From assembly GCA_017456895.1 (NCBI GenBank), contig JAFTIN010000048.1:1-56700 (forward strand): 56,700 nt of DNA. The letters are read 5' to 3'. The notes under the pieces were generated by a model. It did not search any database, was not told where the DNA came from, and saw only the letters and a program-made list of their open reading frames with translations. This document shows positions 16,142 to 25,337 of this stretch, one piece after another; within the stretch, counting starts at the first letter, position 1; each line of letters opens with the position of its first letter. Made by a program: the position numbers and the translations under genes. The stretch is from Clostridia bacterium. Lineage in GTDB: Bacteria; Bacillota; Clostridia; Oscillospirales; CAG-272.

Positions 16142-17233
16142 TTAGATATCAATATCCGTATCGAGGTCATCGAGGTCAAAATCTTCCTCCGCGATCTCAT
16201 CGGTGCCCATAGCGGCAACCTTTTCACGGATCTGTCTCTCGAGCTCTGCCATAAAGTCCTTATCGCTCTCGATATACTTGCGCACATTGTCCTTACCCTG
16301 GCCGAGTCTATCCTCTCCGTAGTAGAACCACGCGCCGCTCTTGGAAATGATGTCAAGCTGAATAGCCATATCTATGATCTCCGAGGACTTGGAAATGCCC
16401 GAGCCGTAGAGAATGTCAAACTCAGCAACCTTGAAGGGAGGAGCAACCTTGTTCTTAACCACCTTACACTTGGTGTGAGCGCCGTAAACCTCGGTACCGT
16501 TCTTAAGAGCCTCGGTCTTTCTGACGTCTATACGGACGGAGGCGTAGAACTTAAGCGCCTTACCGCCGGTGGTAACCTCGGGGTTTCCGTACATAACGCC
16601 GACCTTCTCACGGAGCTGGTTAGTGAAGATAACGATACAGTTGGACTTCGCGATAGCGCCGGAGAGCTTTCTCATTGCCTGGGACATAAGTCGAGCCTGC
16701 AGACCCACGTGGGAGTCTCCCATATCACCCTCGATCTCTGCTCTGGGAACAAGAGCGGCTACAGAGTCAACGACGATGATGTCGATAGCTCCGGAGTTGG
16801 CAAGAGTCTCTGCTATAGAGAGCGCCTGCTCACCGTAGTCGGGCTGGGAAACGAGAAGGCTGTTGATGTTAACGCCGAGCTTCTTTGCATAAGAGGGATC
16901 AAGAGCGTGCTCCGCGTCGATGAAGGCTGCCTCACCGCCCTGGCGCTGAACCTCAGCGATAACGTGAAGCGCGATAGTGGTCTTACCCGAGGACTCGGGA
17001 CCGTATATCTCGGTAATTCTTCCTCTCGGAATACCGCCTACTCCAAGCGCAAAGTCGAGCGCAAGAGAACCGGTGGAAACGGCGGAAACGTTCATATTAG
17101 CGTTCTCGCCAAGGCGCATAATAGAGCCCTTGCCGCACTCTCTCTCAATTCTCGAGATGACCGTTTCAAGAGCGGCCTTCTTGTCGCTTGCAGGATTCTT
17201 TTCTACTGTCTTTTCTGTCTTTTTAGCTGCCAT
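16142..17233 (-). CDS. recA: Recombinase RecA
   Basis: The 363-aa protein pairs and exchanges homologous DNA strands and promotes LexA self-cleavage. It has Walker [10 protein letters not shown] (residues 78-86), Walker B in [13 protein letters not shown], loop L2 in [17 protein letters not shown] and a typical acidic C-terminus ([15 protein letters not shown]). The RBS AGGAG precedes the ATG. Only 23 bases separate it from galK upstream, and I see no LexA-type operator in that gap, so SOS control would have to come from a more distant promoter. Confidence 0.98.
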   Translation of the reverse strand: MAAKKTEKTVEKNPASDKKAALETVISRIERECGKGSIMRLGENANMNVSAVSTGSLALDFALGVGGIPRGRITEIYGPESSGKTTIALHVIAEVQRQGGEAAFIDAEHALDPSYAKKLGVNINSLLVSQPDYGEQALSIAETLANSGAIDIIVVDSVAALVPRAEIEGDMGDSHVGLQARLMSQAMRKLSGAIAKSNCIVIFTNQLREKVGVMYGNPEVTTGGKALKFYASVRIDVRKTEALKNGTEVYGAHTKCKVVKNKVAPPFKVAEFDILYGSGISKSSEIIDMAIQLDIISKSGAWFYYGEDRLGQGKDNVRKYIESDKDFMAELERQIREKVAAMGTDEIAEEDFDLDDLDTDIDI

Positions 17234-17256
17234 TTTATATTCTCCTTAAATTTTAA

Positions 17257-18531
17257 TCAATCGAGGTCGAGAGCTGTCGCTCCGACGGGTCTGACGCTCA
17301 GCGCCATGGCCGAGCCGTCACCGAATACAGAGTCCATAAGGCTCACAAGACCTGCGAGTCTGTCCTTTTTAACGAAGACCTGGACCGTACCGGCAAATCC
17401 GCCTCCGTGAACCCTTGACGCTCCGTCACCGCCGAGATACTCCTCGGCAAGAGCGAGCGCGAGAGAGAGCCCCTGCTCCCTCACGTTGACGGTGGTATAT
17501 ACGTTCTGAAGGTACTTGAAGGAGGATGAGCCCGACTCGTTAACGGCACGGAAGAATTCGTCAATATCACCGTCAAGAAGAGCCTCTTTTGCCCTCTTTA
17601 CCCTCTTGTTTTCTCTTATGAAATGCAGAGCGCGAAGCACCGCTCTGTCACCGAGGCTCTCACGAAGAGTAGGTATTCTCGCTACGAGCTCCTCCTCGGT
17701 AACACCCGAGAGCACCTCACGTCCGAGCAGGGAGGCAACAGCCTTCATCTCGCGGGGTACGGATGCGTAGTCCTCGTTAAGGTCGGCGTGGTTTCCCCCC
17801 GTGTTGACGATACAAAGAGCATAGCCCTCCGAATCGAGAGAGAATGCGATGGGCTCAACCACGGGATCGACGGGGTCCGAGAAGTCGATGTATACGAAGC
17901 CGCCGACGGCCGAGGCCATCTGATCCATAAGGCCGCAGGGCTTACCGAAGTAAACGTTCTCTGCATACTGCGCGATCTTGGCAACCTCGACGTTAGATAT
18001 TTCTCCGCCGTTATAAAGATGGTTGAGCGCGTTGCCTATCATAACCTCGAAGGCGGCAGAGGAAGAAATTCCGCTTCCCTTCAACACCTCGGAGGTCATA
18101 GCTATATCAAAGCCACCGGCGGTGTAGCCCCTCTCAAGGAAGCCGCCAACGGTTCCCGCTATAAGGGAGGCTGAGGTGTAGTTATCAAATTTTGCAGGAT
18201 CACTGCAGTCGGAAAGAAGTATCTCTTCCCTCTCATAGCCCTCGGAGTAAAATCTGATCACTCCGTCGTTATTTCTTGCCGCCACAGCGATGACGTCACG
18301 GTCTATCGCGCCCGCAAGCACACATCCGCGGTTGTGGTCGGTATGGTTGCCCGAGATCTCACTCCTACCGGGAACCGAAAGCAGTGCAATATCCGAGTCG
18401 CCATAGAGCGACACAAAGGTGTCGATAAGACTTAAAAATCTTGTTTTTTGTTTATCGGGATCGCGGTAGAGCTCAGAATATTTCTTAAGAGCTCCGCCAC
18501 ATATTTTTGTCTTAATTTCAGACGCTTTCAT
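17257..18531 (-). CDS. galK: Galactokinase (GHMP kinase family)
   Basis: The 424-aa protein phosphorylates galactose at C1 with ATP. It has the galactokinase signature GRSEISGNHTDHN near residues 56-68, the GHMP phosphate loop LKGSGISSSAAFEV and the C-terminal motif RVHGGGFAGTVQVFV. It is a little longer than E. coli GalK, as usual in Clostridia. No other Leloir genes are close; it is sandwiched between miaA (25 bases upstream) and recA. Confidence 0.92.
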   Translation of the reverse strand: MKASEIKTKICGGALKKYSELYRDPDKQKTRFLSLIDTFVSLYGDSDIALLSVPGRSEISGNHTDHNRGCVLAGAIDRDVIAVAARNNDGVIRFYSEGYEREEILLSDCSDPAKFDNYTSASLIAGTVGGFLERGYTAGGFDIAMTSEVLKGSGISSSAAFEVMIGNALNHLYNGGEISNVEVAKIAQYAENVYFGKPCGLMDQMASAVGGFVYIDFSDPVDPVVEPIAFSLDSEGYALCIVNTGGNHADLNEDYASVPREMKAVASLLGREVLSGVTEEELVARIPTLRESLGDRAVLRALHFIRENKRVKRAKEALLDGDIDEFFRAVNESGSSSFKYLQNVYTTVNVREQGLSLALALAEEYLGGDGASRVHGGGFAGTVQVFVKKDRLAGLVSLMDSVFGDGSAMALSVRPVGATALDLD

Positions 18532-18556
18532 GCTTTTTCACCGTATCCGTGTTAAG

Positions 18557-19519
18557 TTATTGAGCCTTGATAAGCTCGTCTGCGAGGGCGTAAAGCTCGA
18601 GGGTGAGCTCGTCGGTGGTCTTCATCCGACCGTCCTCGCGGTCAATGTATAGTCTTCTTGCCCCCTCGTTGTGTCTGAACCAGGTGAGCTGACGCTTGGC
18701 ATAGCGTCTGGTCGAAAGCTTCAGATACTCTACAGCCTCCTCGAGCGTGCACTCGCCAGCGAGATAGGATATGAGTTCTTTGTAGCCTATGGCCTGGGCG
18801 GCCGTAGTATCTTCCCGAAGCTTTCCGCTATCAAGGAGGGCCTTTACCTCATCGAGCAGTCCCTCCGCCATCATCTGATCGACACGAAGATCGACACGCG
18901 AATAAAGATTATCACGATTATGGAAATCGAGAGTTATCATGCCGACGGTGACGTCGGGTGACGCAGTCCTTGACAACTCGTCAAAATAGGTCTTGGTCTT
19001 GCCCGTAAGCTCGTATATTTCAAGAGCGCGTATTACACGCCTTACGTTATTTTTGTGCGTTTTGTTCGCCGAGTCGGGGTCAACAGAACAGAGTCTCTGC
19101 CATAACGCCTCCCTCTCCTCATCCGTGTTTGATATGGAGAGAAGCTGCTCACGCAGTTGCTCGGAGGACGGAGGTGACGTGGGAGACGATCCCCTGATCA
19201 CAGTATCCATGTATAGTCCCGTTCCGCCGACAAAGAGCGGCAGCCGGCCGCGCGATTCGATCTCGCGGAGCGCACGCATAGCATCCGCGCGATAATCTTC
19301 CGCGCTGTAGTTCTCGGTGGGATCGAGAAAATCTATAAGGTGGTGAGGGATCCGCGCTCTTTCCTCCGCAGTCGCCTTGGCAGTACCGATATCCATATCA
19401 CGGTATATCTGCATAGAGTCAAGCGAGATTATCTCACAGTTGTACTTCTCGGCGAGCGCCAAGGAAAGCGCTGTCTTACCCGACGCGGTAGGCCCGGTTA
19501 TCGCGAGAGCAAAGCTCAT
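18557..19519 (-). CDS. miaA: tRNA dimethylallyltransferase MiaA
   Basis: The 320-aa enzyme adds an isopentenyl group to adenosine 37 of tRNAs reading codons that start with U. It shows the P-loop GPTASGKTALS (residues 8-18), DSMQIYRDMDIGTAK, VGGTGLYMDTV and KLSTRRYAKRQLTWFR. The start overlaps the stop of the preceding hydrolase gene by ATGA, so the two are translationally coupled. Confidence 0.95.
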   Translation of the reverse strand: MSFALAITGPTASGKTALSLALAEKYNCEIISLDSMQIYRDMDIGTAKATAEERARIPHHLIDFLDPTENYSAEDYRADAMRALREIESRGRLPLFVGGTGLYMDTVIRGSSPTSPPSSEQLREQLLSISNTDEEREALWQRLCSVDPDSANKTHKNNVRRVIRALEIYELTGKTKTYFDELSRTASPDVTVGMITLDFHNRDNLYSRVDLRVDQMMAEGLLDEVKALLDSGKLREDTTAAQAIGYKELISYLAGECTLEEAVEYLKLSTRRYAKRQLTWFRHNEGARRLYIDREDGRMKTTDELTLELYALADELIKAQ

Positions 19520-20451
19520 GCTATAACTCCCTCAAGCCAAGCGAGAATATCGGCGAATACCTCGTCCGAATTGTACTCGTTAAAGAGCTCGTGACGCGAG
19601 CCCTCATACGTCTTAAGGGTAACGTTCTCTGCTCCGTTGATCATAAGCTGCTTGTAGACGTAGCGCGGTCCCTTGCCATAGTCACCCACGGGGTCCATAT
19701 CACCGCTCATAATAACAGTGGGAAGCCCCTTTGGATAGTCGCGGAACCACGCCTTACAGTTGCAACCCGCAAGGAAGGTAAAGAGGTCAATGTAACCAGA
19801 GACAGTGAACTTGAACGAGGTGAACTCGTCTGTATCTCTGCCCGCCACCTTCTCAAGATCGCGTGTGAGCCAGGCGTTGTGCCCCTCCTCCTTGGGATAC
19901 TTGTTATTGTAGGAGCCAAAGGCCATGGTGTTGATAAGCTCGCTCCTGTGACGGGGGCCGTAGAAGGATCTGATCAGCTTGGCAAGAGTCTTGCCAACTC
20001 CGACAAGAGGATTGGGTCCGCCGGTGCCGTGGATAACGAGACCGGAAATAGTAGAGGGATGCTCCACCGCATAAAGTCTGGAAATAAAGGAGCCCATACT
20101 GTGTCCAAAGAGAATAAGCGGAAGTCCGGGATAGGACTTGTGCAGGTGCTTATTCATAGTATGGACGTCTTCAATAACGTACTTATATCCGTCACGCTCA
20201 GCAAAAAAGCCAAAGTCATCGGGAACAGATACGCTCTTGCCGTGGCCAAGATGATGGTTGCCCGCAAAGATAAAACCGTGCGCGCACAAAAAGCTCGCAA
20301 GCTCGGTATACCTGCCGGTATAGTCTATCATACCGTGAGCAAGCTGAACTATTCCGCGAGGCTCCACATTCTTCGGAGTATAGATCTCCGCGTATATGGT
20401 GTTCTTACCGTCGGACGACGGAAATCTGAATTCGTTAAAGTTGTAAGTCAT
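19516..20451 (-). CDS. Alpha/beta hydrolase, monoacylglycerol-lipase-like (serine aminopeptidase S33 type)
   Basis: The 311-aa protein has the hydrolase fold signature FGHSMGSFISR with the nucleophile serine near residue 118, LAHGM as oxyanion-hole region (~37), an acid in MSGDMDPVGD and the final histidine in GSRHELFNE. It has no signal peptide and should act on small lipid esters in the cytoplasm. It overlaps miaA downstream by 4 bases. Upstream lies the 91-bp tandem repeat array. Confidence 0.85.
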   Translation of the reverse strand: MTYNFNEFRFPSSDGKNTIYAEIYTPKNVEPRGIVQLAHGMIDYTGRYTELASFLCAHGFIFAGNHHLGHGKSVSVPDDFGFFAERDGYKYVIEDVHTMNKHLHKSYPGLPLILFGHSMGSFISRLYAVEHPSTISGLVIHGTGGPNPLVGVGKTLAKLIRSFYGPRHRSELINTMAFGSYNNKYPKEEGHNAWLTRDLEKVAGRDTDEFTSFKFTVSGYIDLFTFLAGCNCKAWFRDYPKGLPTVIMSGDMDPVGDYGKGPRYVYKQLMINGAENVTLKTYEGSRHELFNEYNSDEVFADILAWLEGVIA

Positions 20452-20534
20452 AACTACACCTCCATGGGCATTAAGTTAAGTTTTGTACACGATTATAGTC
20501 AAATTTGCAAATTATAAAGAAATATCCAAAAATC

Positions 20535-20898
20535 TTGATTTTCGAGATAGTTGCCACATACTTCTACCCAAAGCCGTATATCAATACTCCGAGCTTGGTA
20601 AAATACCGGGGAAAATCCGATAATCTTGATTTTCGAGATAGTTGCCACGTACTTCTACCCGTAGCCGTATACACATACGGCGAGCTTGGTAAAATACCGG
20701 GGAAAATCCGATAATCTTGATTTTCGAGATAGTTGCCACGTACTTCTACCCGTAGCCGTATACACATACGGCGAGCTTGGTAAAATACCGGGGAAAATCC
20801 GAAAATCTTGATTTTCGAGATAGTTGCCACGTACTTCTACCCGCAGCCGTATACACATACGGCAAGTTTGGTAGAATACGGGGGAAATATCCGAAAAT
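20535..20898. repeat. Tandem array of four 91-bp units (dispersed-repeat family X)
   Basis: The motif GATTTTCGAGATAG recurs at 20537, 20628, 20719 and 20810, a constant 91-base step. Each unit contains TTCTACCC, an inner hairpin CCGTAT/ATACGG (degenerate in unit 1) flanked by AG and CGAG or CAAG, then GGTAAAATA or GGTAGAATA and CCGGGGAAAATCCGA. The units are nearly identical, unlike the diverged single copies elsewhere. The array ends in the stop codon of the ribokinase gene. Confidence 0.9.
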
Positions 20899-21839
20899 TA
20901 AATAAGATCTTCCTTGAGAATAAGAGCGCGCACCTCATCATCCGTCGGCACCGATGCCGAAGCACCCTTGCGAGTAACTGTGATGGCGCCTGCGGCCACA
21001 CCGAACTTAACAGCGTTGCGGATATTGTTTCCACCTCTTAAATACTCAACGGTAAGAGCCGCCGTGAAAGCGTCGCCTGCGGCAGTCGTGTCGATAGCCT
21101 TGCCGATCCTGATAGCGGGGATAACGAAGAAGTGCTTGCCGTCATATACAAATGCGCCTCTGTCACCCTGCTTGATTACTATGTACTTTGCCTTCACCTT
21201 TTTGTAGAGTGCGAGAGCTGCGCGAAGGGCCGAGTCGGTTCCCTGCGGAAGTATACCGGTGTAGGTCTCGGTCTCGGTCTCGTTGGGGGAAAATACCTCG
21301 AGCATAGGAAGACTCTCAAGAGCATAATCCTTGCCTGCGGGAGCAGCGTCAACAAAGATCGGAATGCCGCGCGCGGACGCTATACGCGCCGCGGCAAGCG
21401 CTACGCTGAAGGGAATCTCAAATCCAAGATAAAGAGCATCGGGCTCGCACTCGAAGGCCTCGGTGATATTCTCGGGGGTGAGGTTGCCGTTGGCGCCGGG
21501 GTAAACGACGATACGGTTGTTTCCGTCGCTCTCCTTCATAACCACGGCAAGGCCGGTAGGATTCTCACGGTCTACCTTCAGGTAGGAGGTATTGATGCCA
21601 ACCTCCTTGTAATATTGATAGAGCTTCTGACCGTGGAGGTCAGCGCCAACCTTAGCGCAGAAGTAGCAGTCTGCACCAAGCTTATTCAGAGCAATTGCCG
21701 CATTTGCGCCCTTGCCTCCGGGGATGTAGGCAACTCCGCCGTCGTCGATAAGAGTCTCGCCAACCTCGGGTACCTTATACATATTCATTGACAGATCCAT
21801 ATTTGCACTGCCGACTACGAGAATTTTTACGTTTGCCAT
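20898..21839 (-). CDS. rbsK: Ribokinase (PfkB family)
   Basis: The 313-aa sugar kinase phosphorylates ribose to ribose 5-phosphate. It has the PfkB N-terminal signature (VVGSANMDLSMNM, then YIPGGKGANAAIALNKLGA) and the C-terminal anion hole and catalytic base DTTAAGDAFTAAL. The start at 21839 (MANVKILVVG) fits the family; the frame extends upstream through repeat DNA but not as protein. No ribose transporter genes are near. Both ends of the gene abut family X repeats. Confidence 0.92.
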   Translation of the reverse strand: MANVKILVVGSANMDLSMNMYKVPEVGETLIDDGGVAYIPGGKGANAAIALNKLGADCYFCAKVGADLHGQKLYQYYKEVGINTSYLKVDRENPTGLAVVMKESDGNNRIVVYPGANGNLTPENITEAFECEPDALYLGFEIPFSVALAAARIASARGIPIFVDAAPAGKDYALESLPMLEVFSPNETETETYTGILPQGTDSALRAALALYKKVKAKYIVIKQGDRGAFVYDGKHFFVIPAIRIGKAIDTTAAGDAFTAALTVEYLRGGNNIRNAVKFGVAAGAITVTRKGASASVPTDDEVRALILKEDLI

Positions 21840-21886
21840 TTTGTCAGTCTTCCTTTTCGGTTTTTCTGAAAAAATTATTATTCGGT

Positions 21887-22125
21887 CGCTTGAATAGAGC
21901 AATATAAAAGTATTGCGAGCTCGGTAGAATACGGGGAAATGTCCTAAAATGTATTTTTCGAGATAGCTCTCACGTACTTCTACCCAAAGCAATATTTAAA
22001 TATTGCGAGCTTAGTAAAATACCGGGGAAATATCCGATTTTTGTGGGAGAAGCGTCGTTATTTTGGACGAAGTCGTATATGTATACGACGAGCCTTTCCA
22101 AAAAACGGCACTTATCGCCAAAAAT
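21887..22125. repeat. Family X intergenic repeats, three diverged copies
   Basis: The inner arms are CAATAT/TATTG (about 21900), CAATAT/ATATTG (about 21988) and TCGTAT/ATACGA (about 22072), each ending in CGAG. The first two copies keep GGTAGAATACGGGG or AGTAAAATACCGGGG. The third has different outer arms. They fill the gap between the ribokinase and the YhaN-like gene. Confidence 0.75.
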
Positions 22126-22130
22126 CAAAT

Positions 22131-24455
22131 TCAGTCTTCAACTACGGAGAGCTTGAAGATGCCGGCCCTCTTCACCATCTCAGACGCGAGAGTCGCCTCT
22201 CTTGCGCGACAAGTGAAGACAAAGCTCTGGTAACCCTCCTTACCGAGATGAGAAAGCGACTTCATCATAGATCTTGCGCGGACGTTATCCTGGTGAGCAA
22301 AGCTCTCGTCAAGACATACGGGAGGCTTCTCGGTATAGAGCATGTCTATAAGAGCCATCCTTACAGCAATATAAGCGAGGTCTCTGGTACCGCCGGATAG
22401 GAAGTCTACAGTCCTCTGCTCACCGGTCTCGGAGAGGTAGCTGACCTTAAGGCCGGAGGTGACGTCAAAGTCACCGTACTTCTTGTCGGTCATAATACCC
22501 ATAAGCTCGGTGGAGTACTCGCCGAGTCTGGGGGAAATGCCTGCACGAAGGTTGTCGGACGCGCTCTCTATAGCCTTATACGCTATGAAATACGCCTTAT
22601 GTCTCTGACGGAGCTCCTCGATGCTGGACTCAAGAGCCTTGATCTTAGCAAAGTATTCTGCGGGATCGCCGGAATTAGTCTTGAGAGCCATGATCTCATT
22701 CTCTATGGTATAGATCATTCTGTCGAGCTCAACGATCTTGTTTTTATAAGCGGCAATAGATGTGATGATCTCATCGTGGTTGATGTGTGTAAGCGCCTTT
22801 CTCTTAAGCGGAGGCACCTGACCGCGAATGTCTATCTCGTTCTTATCAGCGAGCGACTGACGAAGCTCCTTAACGGTGAGATCAATTGTATTCTTCTCCT
22901 CAAGGAGTATCCTCTTTCTCTCAAGGAAAGCGGCAACCTTAGTCTCGAGCTTATCAAGGAAGTCATTGAGAGAGGATGTCGGGGGCTCCTCACCCCAGCG
23001 GATGATCACACGGGTAAGCTCCTGCTTTGCATTCTCGTAATTCAGTCTCGTAGCCTCGAGAGCTATTCTCGCATCCTCGGTAGACTTGATCATACCGTCT
23101 CTCTTTGCGCGAGCGTCGGAGATAACCGCGATCTTGCCCTTGAGGTCGCCATATCCGGATACGCCAAACTTACCTGCAAGGGTGGAAAGGTTCTTTCTGT
23201 TCTTGACTATGCCAATGATGGCGATAACAGCGAGGGCAAGCGCACCGGCTCCAACCACACCGCCGATAATTCTGAATGCGATATGAGCAAGGGTACCCTT
23301 GGCAATGATCTCGTAAACGATGGCGGCGATAAGCGCGAGAGCACCTACGGTAGTAAGAGCGATGTTCTTGGCAAGTCCCTTGACGTAAGAGAGCGCTCTC
23401 TTAAGGATGTTTTCCTCTCCGCCCTCTTCATCCGCATGTTCTATAGCACCCTCGATCTCACGGGTGATGCCGATCGCGTTCTTTTCCTTCGTGTACGCGT
23501 CGTCTGCGTCCGCAAGCGCGTGATACGCATCGTTGACACCGCGGCGGGCCATGGTGATCTCGGTTATGTAAGAGTCGGTGGGAACGTAGCCGGCTCTGGT
23601 GTTCTCGTCAATAAAGGTGTTGAAGGCCTCTGTCTTGCGTACGCACTCCTCCTCAAGCTCATGAAGCTTGTCAAAGGTATCGATAAGCATAACACTCTTG
23701 TAACAGGAGTCGAGGTCATAGAGTCTCTCAAGCTTGTTCTCAGCCTCTGCCCTCTCCTGACGGATCTTGAAGAGCTCGGTCTCCTTGGCAAGAATCTGCT
23801 TGTTATCCTCGTTAGAGCGGGCCATAGCCTCCTCGAGTCCCTCCTGCTTGTGCATAAGCTCGTGGATGACTCCGCCACCGCCACCGCGGTGAACAAGCCC
23901 CTCCATCTTCTCGGAGATCTTGGTCATAGCTCTCTGGTTGTTGATCTTCTCGCTACCGGAGAAGAGGATGTTTTCTATAGATTCCTTAACGGAGCCCTCG
24001 TTGATGGCGGAATCACCGATCTGACCGATGAAGGCGGTGTTCTCAAAGAGCTCACGGCTGACGCCGAAGAAGACCTCGCCCGCAGGCATCTTGCCAAATG
24101 CAGTAGCTCCGCTCTCCATATCAATAATGGAGGACTCCTCCTTGAAGGCCTGTCTGCCATCCTGTCTTACAGTGGGGGTGGTCGAGCGGGAGATGAGGTA
24201 TCTCTTATCCTTGACGCTGACTACCATAGATCCCTCTGCTATACCGGTATCCCAGTTTATTCTCTTTCTTCTTTCGCTGAGGACGTCGTCGGTCTCGACA
24301 CCGTCAAAGCCGAAAAGCATGTATTTGATGAATGCGGCGATGGTGGTCTTGCCCGCCTCGTTCTGTCCCTCAATAACGTTCACCGTAGGGGAGAACTCGA
24401 GAGTCATATCCTTGATAAGTCCAAAGCTCCTTATGTCTATCTTCTCAATAATCAT
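22131..24455 (-). CDS. YhaN/SbcC-like AAA ATPase with central membrane hairpin
   Basis: The 774-aa protein is of the SMC/Rad50 type: N-terminal Walker A EGQNEAGKTT (residues 29-38), long coiled coils (~170-320 and 450-640), and a C-terminal half with the signature FLSGGTRDLAYIAVRMAL followed by Walker B LDESFAHQD. Residues ~365-420 hold two hydrophobic segments, as in YhaN of Bacillus. YhaN-like proteins are usually paired with a metallophosphoesterase nuclease; none is adjacent. The gene starts 10 bases after a DUF6062 gene. A role in DNA end processing or chromosome maintenance at the membrane is inferred. Confidence 0.82.
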   Translation of the reverse strand: MIIEKIDIRSFGLIKDMTLEFSPTVNVIEGQNEAGKTTIAAFIKYMLFGFDGVETDDVLSERRKRINWDTGIAEGSMVVSVKDKRYLISRSTTPTVRQDGRQAFKEESSIIDMESGATAFGKMPAGEVFFGVSRELFENTAFIGQIGDSAINEGSVKESIENILFSGSEKINNQRAMTKISEKMEGLVHRGGGGGVIHELMHKQEGLEEAMARSNEDNKQILAKETELFKIRQERAEAENKLERLYDLDSCYKSVMLIDTFDKLHELEEECVRKTEAFNTFIDENTRAGYVPTDSYITEITMARRGVNDAYHALADADDAYTKEKNAIGITREIEGAIEHADEEGGEENILKRALSYVKGLAKNIALTTVGALALIAAIVYEIIAKGTLAHIAFRIIGGVVGAGALALAVIAIIGIVKNRKNLSTLAGKFGVSGYGDLKGKIAVISDARAKRDGMIKSTEDARIALEATRLNYENAKQELTRVIIRWGEEPPTSSLNDFLDKLETKVAAFLERKRILLEEKNTIDLTVKELRQSLADKNEIDIRGQVPPLKRKALTHINHDEIITSIAAYKNKIVELDRMIYTIENEIMALKTNSGDPAEYFAKIKALESSIEELRQRHKAYFIAYKAIESASDNLRAGISPRLGEYSTELMGIMTDKKYGDFDVTSGLKVSYLSETGEQRTVDFLSGGTRDLAYIAVRMALIDMLYTEKPPVCLDESFAHQDNVRARSMMKSLSHLGKEGYQSFVFTCRAREATLASEMVKRAGIFKLSVVED

Positions 24456-24465
24456 TTTTCCTTAC

Positions 24466-25191
24466 TCAACCTTTCTTCTGTTTACTGTCTATCTCCTCGC
24501 CGAAGCATCCGCCGAGGAATCTCACCGCTCGCTTGACCGAATCCTTGGAGTTGTACCACGGCTCCTCATCGTAGCGGTAGTCAAATTTCTTGCAGAACCA
24601 GCTGACGTCACCCTTCAGCTCGGTTATATATTTCTTCTCGATGGCGTGAGCCTCGTCGTAGAAATCACGGTATAGCTTTTTCGGCATCTTTTTTGACGCG
24701 TACTCGAGCATCGCGCGGTAGTGCGGCAGGCAGAACCACGGTTGCTTGTTGAACTTTCGTCGGAACTCGGGATCCACCTCCCACAAATAGCAGACCGTAG
24801 CTATCATGGCGGAGAGATTCTTCTCTATCCTCGAGCATACGTAGCAGCTCTCCTCAAGTCTTGTAAGAGCCTCCTTTGCCGCAGCCGGCTTATTTCCGAG
24901 GAGTGTCGGGCCGTCAAGCTTTTTCTCCACCTCGTCAAGATGGCTTTCAAGGATCAGCCCCATGCCGAGCATCCTGCGCCTTCCGAGCATCATATTGTAA
25001 TGTGTCAGGCAGAAGCCGAGCTCATTCGTCTTTATCCTGATGTCCGGCTCCATCATAGAGGCCCCGAGAATGATATCAAGCTCATCCTCTTGCAGCTTTT
25101 TGTAAAGCATACAAACAGGACAGCCGCATTCAGGCTTCTCTATCACCGCATCAAACGCCTCGTTGACCGGTATCGTATAGATCTGTTCCAC
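24466..25191 (-). CDS. DUF6062 family protein with conserved CxxC and histidine motifs
   Basis: The 241-aa protein begins YTIPVNEAFDAVIEK and has GCPVCMLYKKLQEDE (CxxC near 23-26), GFCLTHYNMMLGRR (CxxxH), SCYVCSRIE (CxxC near 118) and WFCLPHYRAML (CxxxH). The paired CxxC and CxxxH motifs suggest two metal-binding or redox sites. I recognise it as the Firmicutes family DUF6062, with no known function. It forms a two-gene operon with the YhaN-like ATPase, which hints at a shared job. Confidence 0.75.
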   Translation of the reverse strand: MEQIYTIPVNEAFDAVIEKPECGCPVCMLYKKLQEDELDIILGASMMEPDIRIKTNELGFCLTHYNMMLGRRRMLGMGLILESHLDEVEKKLDGPTLLGNKPAAAKEALTRLEESCYVCSRIEKNLSAMIATVCYLWEVDPEFRRKFNKQPWFCLPHYRAMLEYASKKMPKKLYRDFYDEAHAIEKKYITELKGDVSWFCKKFDYRYDEEPWYNSKDSVKRAVRFLGGCFGEEIDSKQKKG

Positions 25192-25239
25192 GTTGCCTCC
25201 TTACCTCAAAATTTACAAAAATAACTTGGCGTATCAGCC

Positions 25240-25268
25240 TTGAAAAAAGACAAAATATGTGATAAAAT
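25240..25268 (+). promoter_or_regulatory. Sigma-A promoter of the 8-oxoguanine glycosylase gene
   Basis: TTGAAA, 17 bases, TAAAAT, about 70 bases before the ATG. Confidence 0.7.
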
Positions 25269-25337
25269 ATATATAAAATATTACGCCTCATCTCATTATA
25301 CTACATAATTTTACGTTTTTCAAGAGGAAGATAAAAA

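Noticed and set aside
16142-17256. LexA operator before recA
   Set aside because: The 23-base galK-recA gap has no CGAAC-N4-GTTCG-like palindrome.
20535-20898. CRISPR array
   Set aside because: The repeat period is 91 bases with no variable spacers and no cas genes nearby.
22599-24536. A 645-codon plus-strand open frame
   Set aside because: It is antisense to the YhaN-like gene, has no RBS, and its Leu/Gly/Val-rich translation reflects the codon bias of the real gene. The same holds for long antisense frames in infB and in the giant protein gene.
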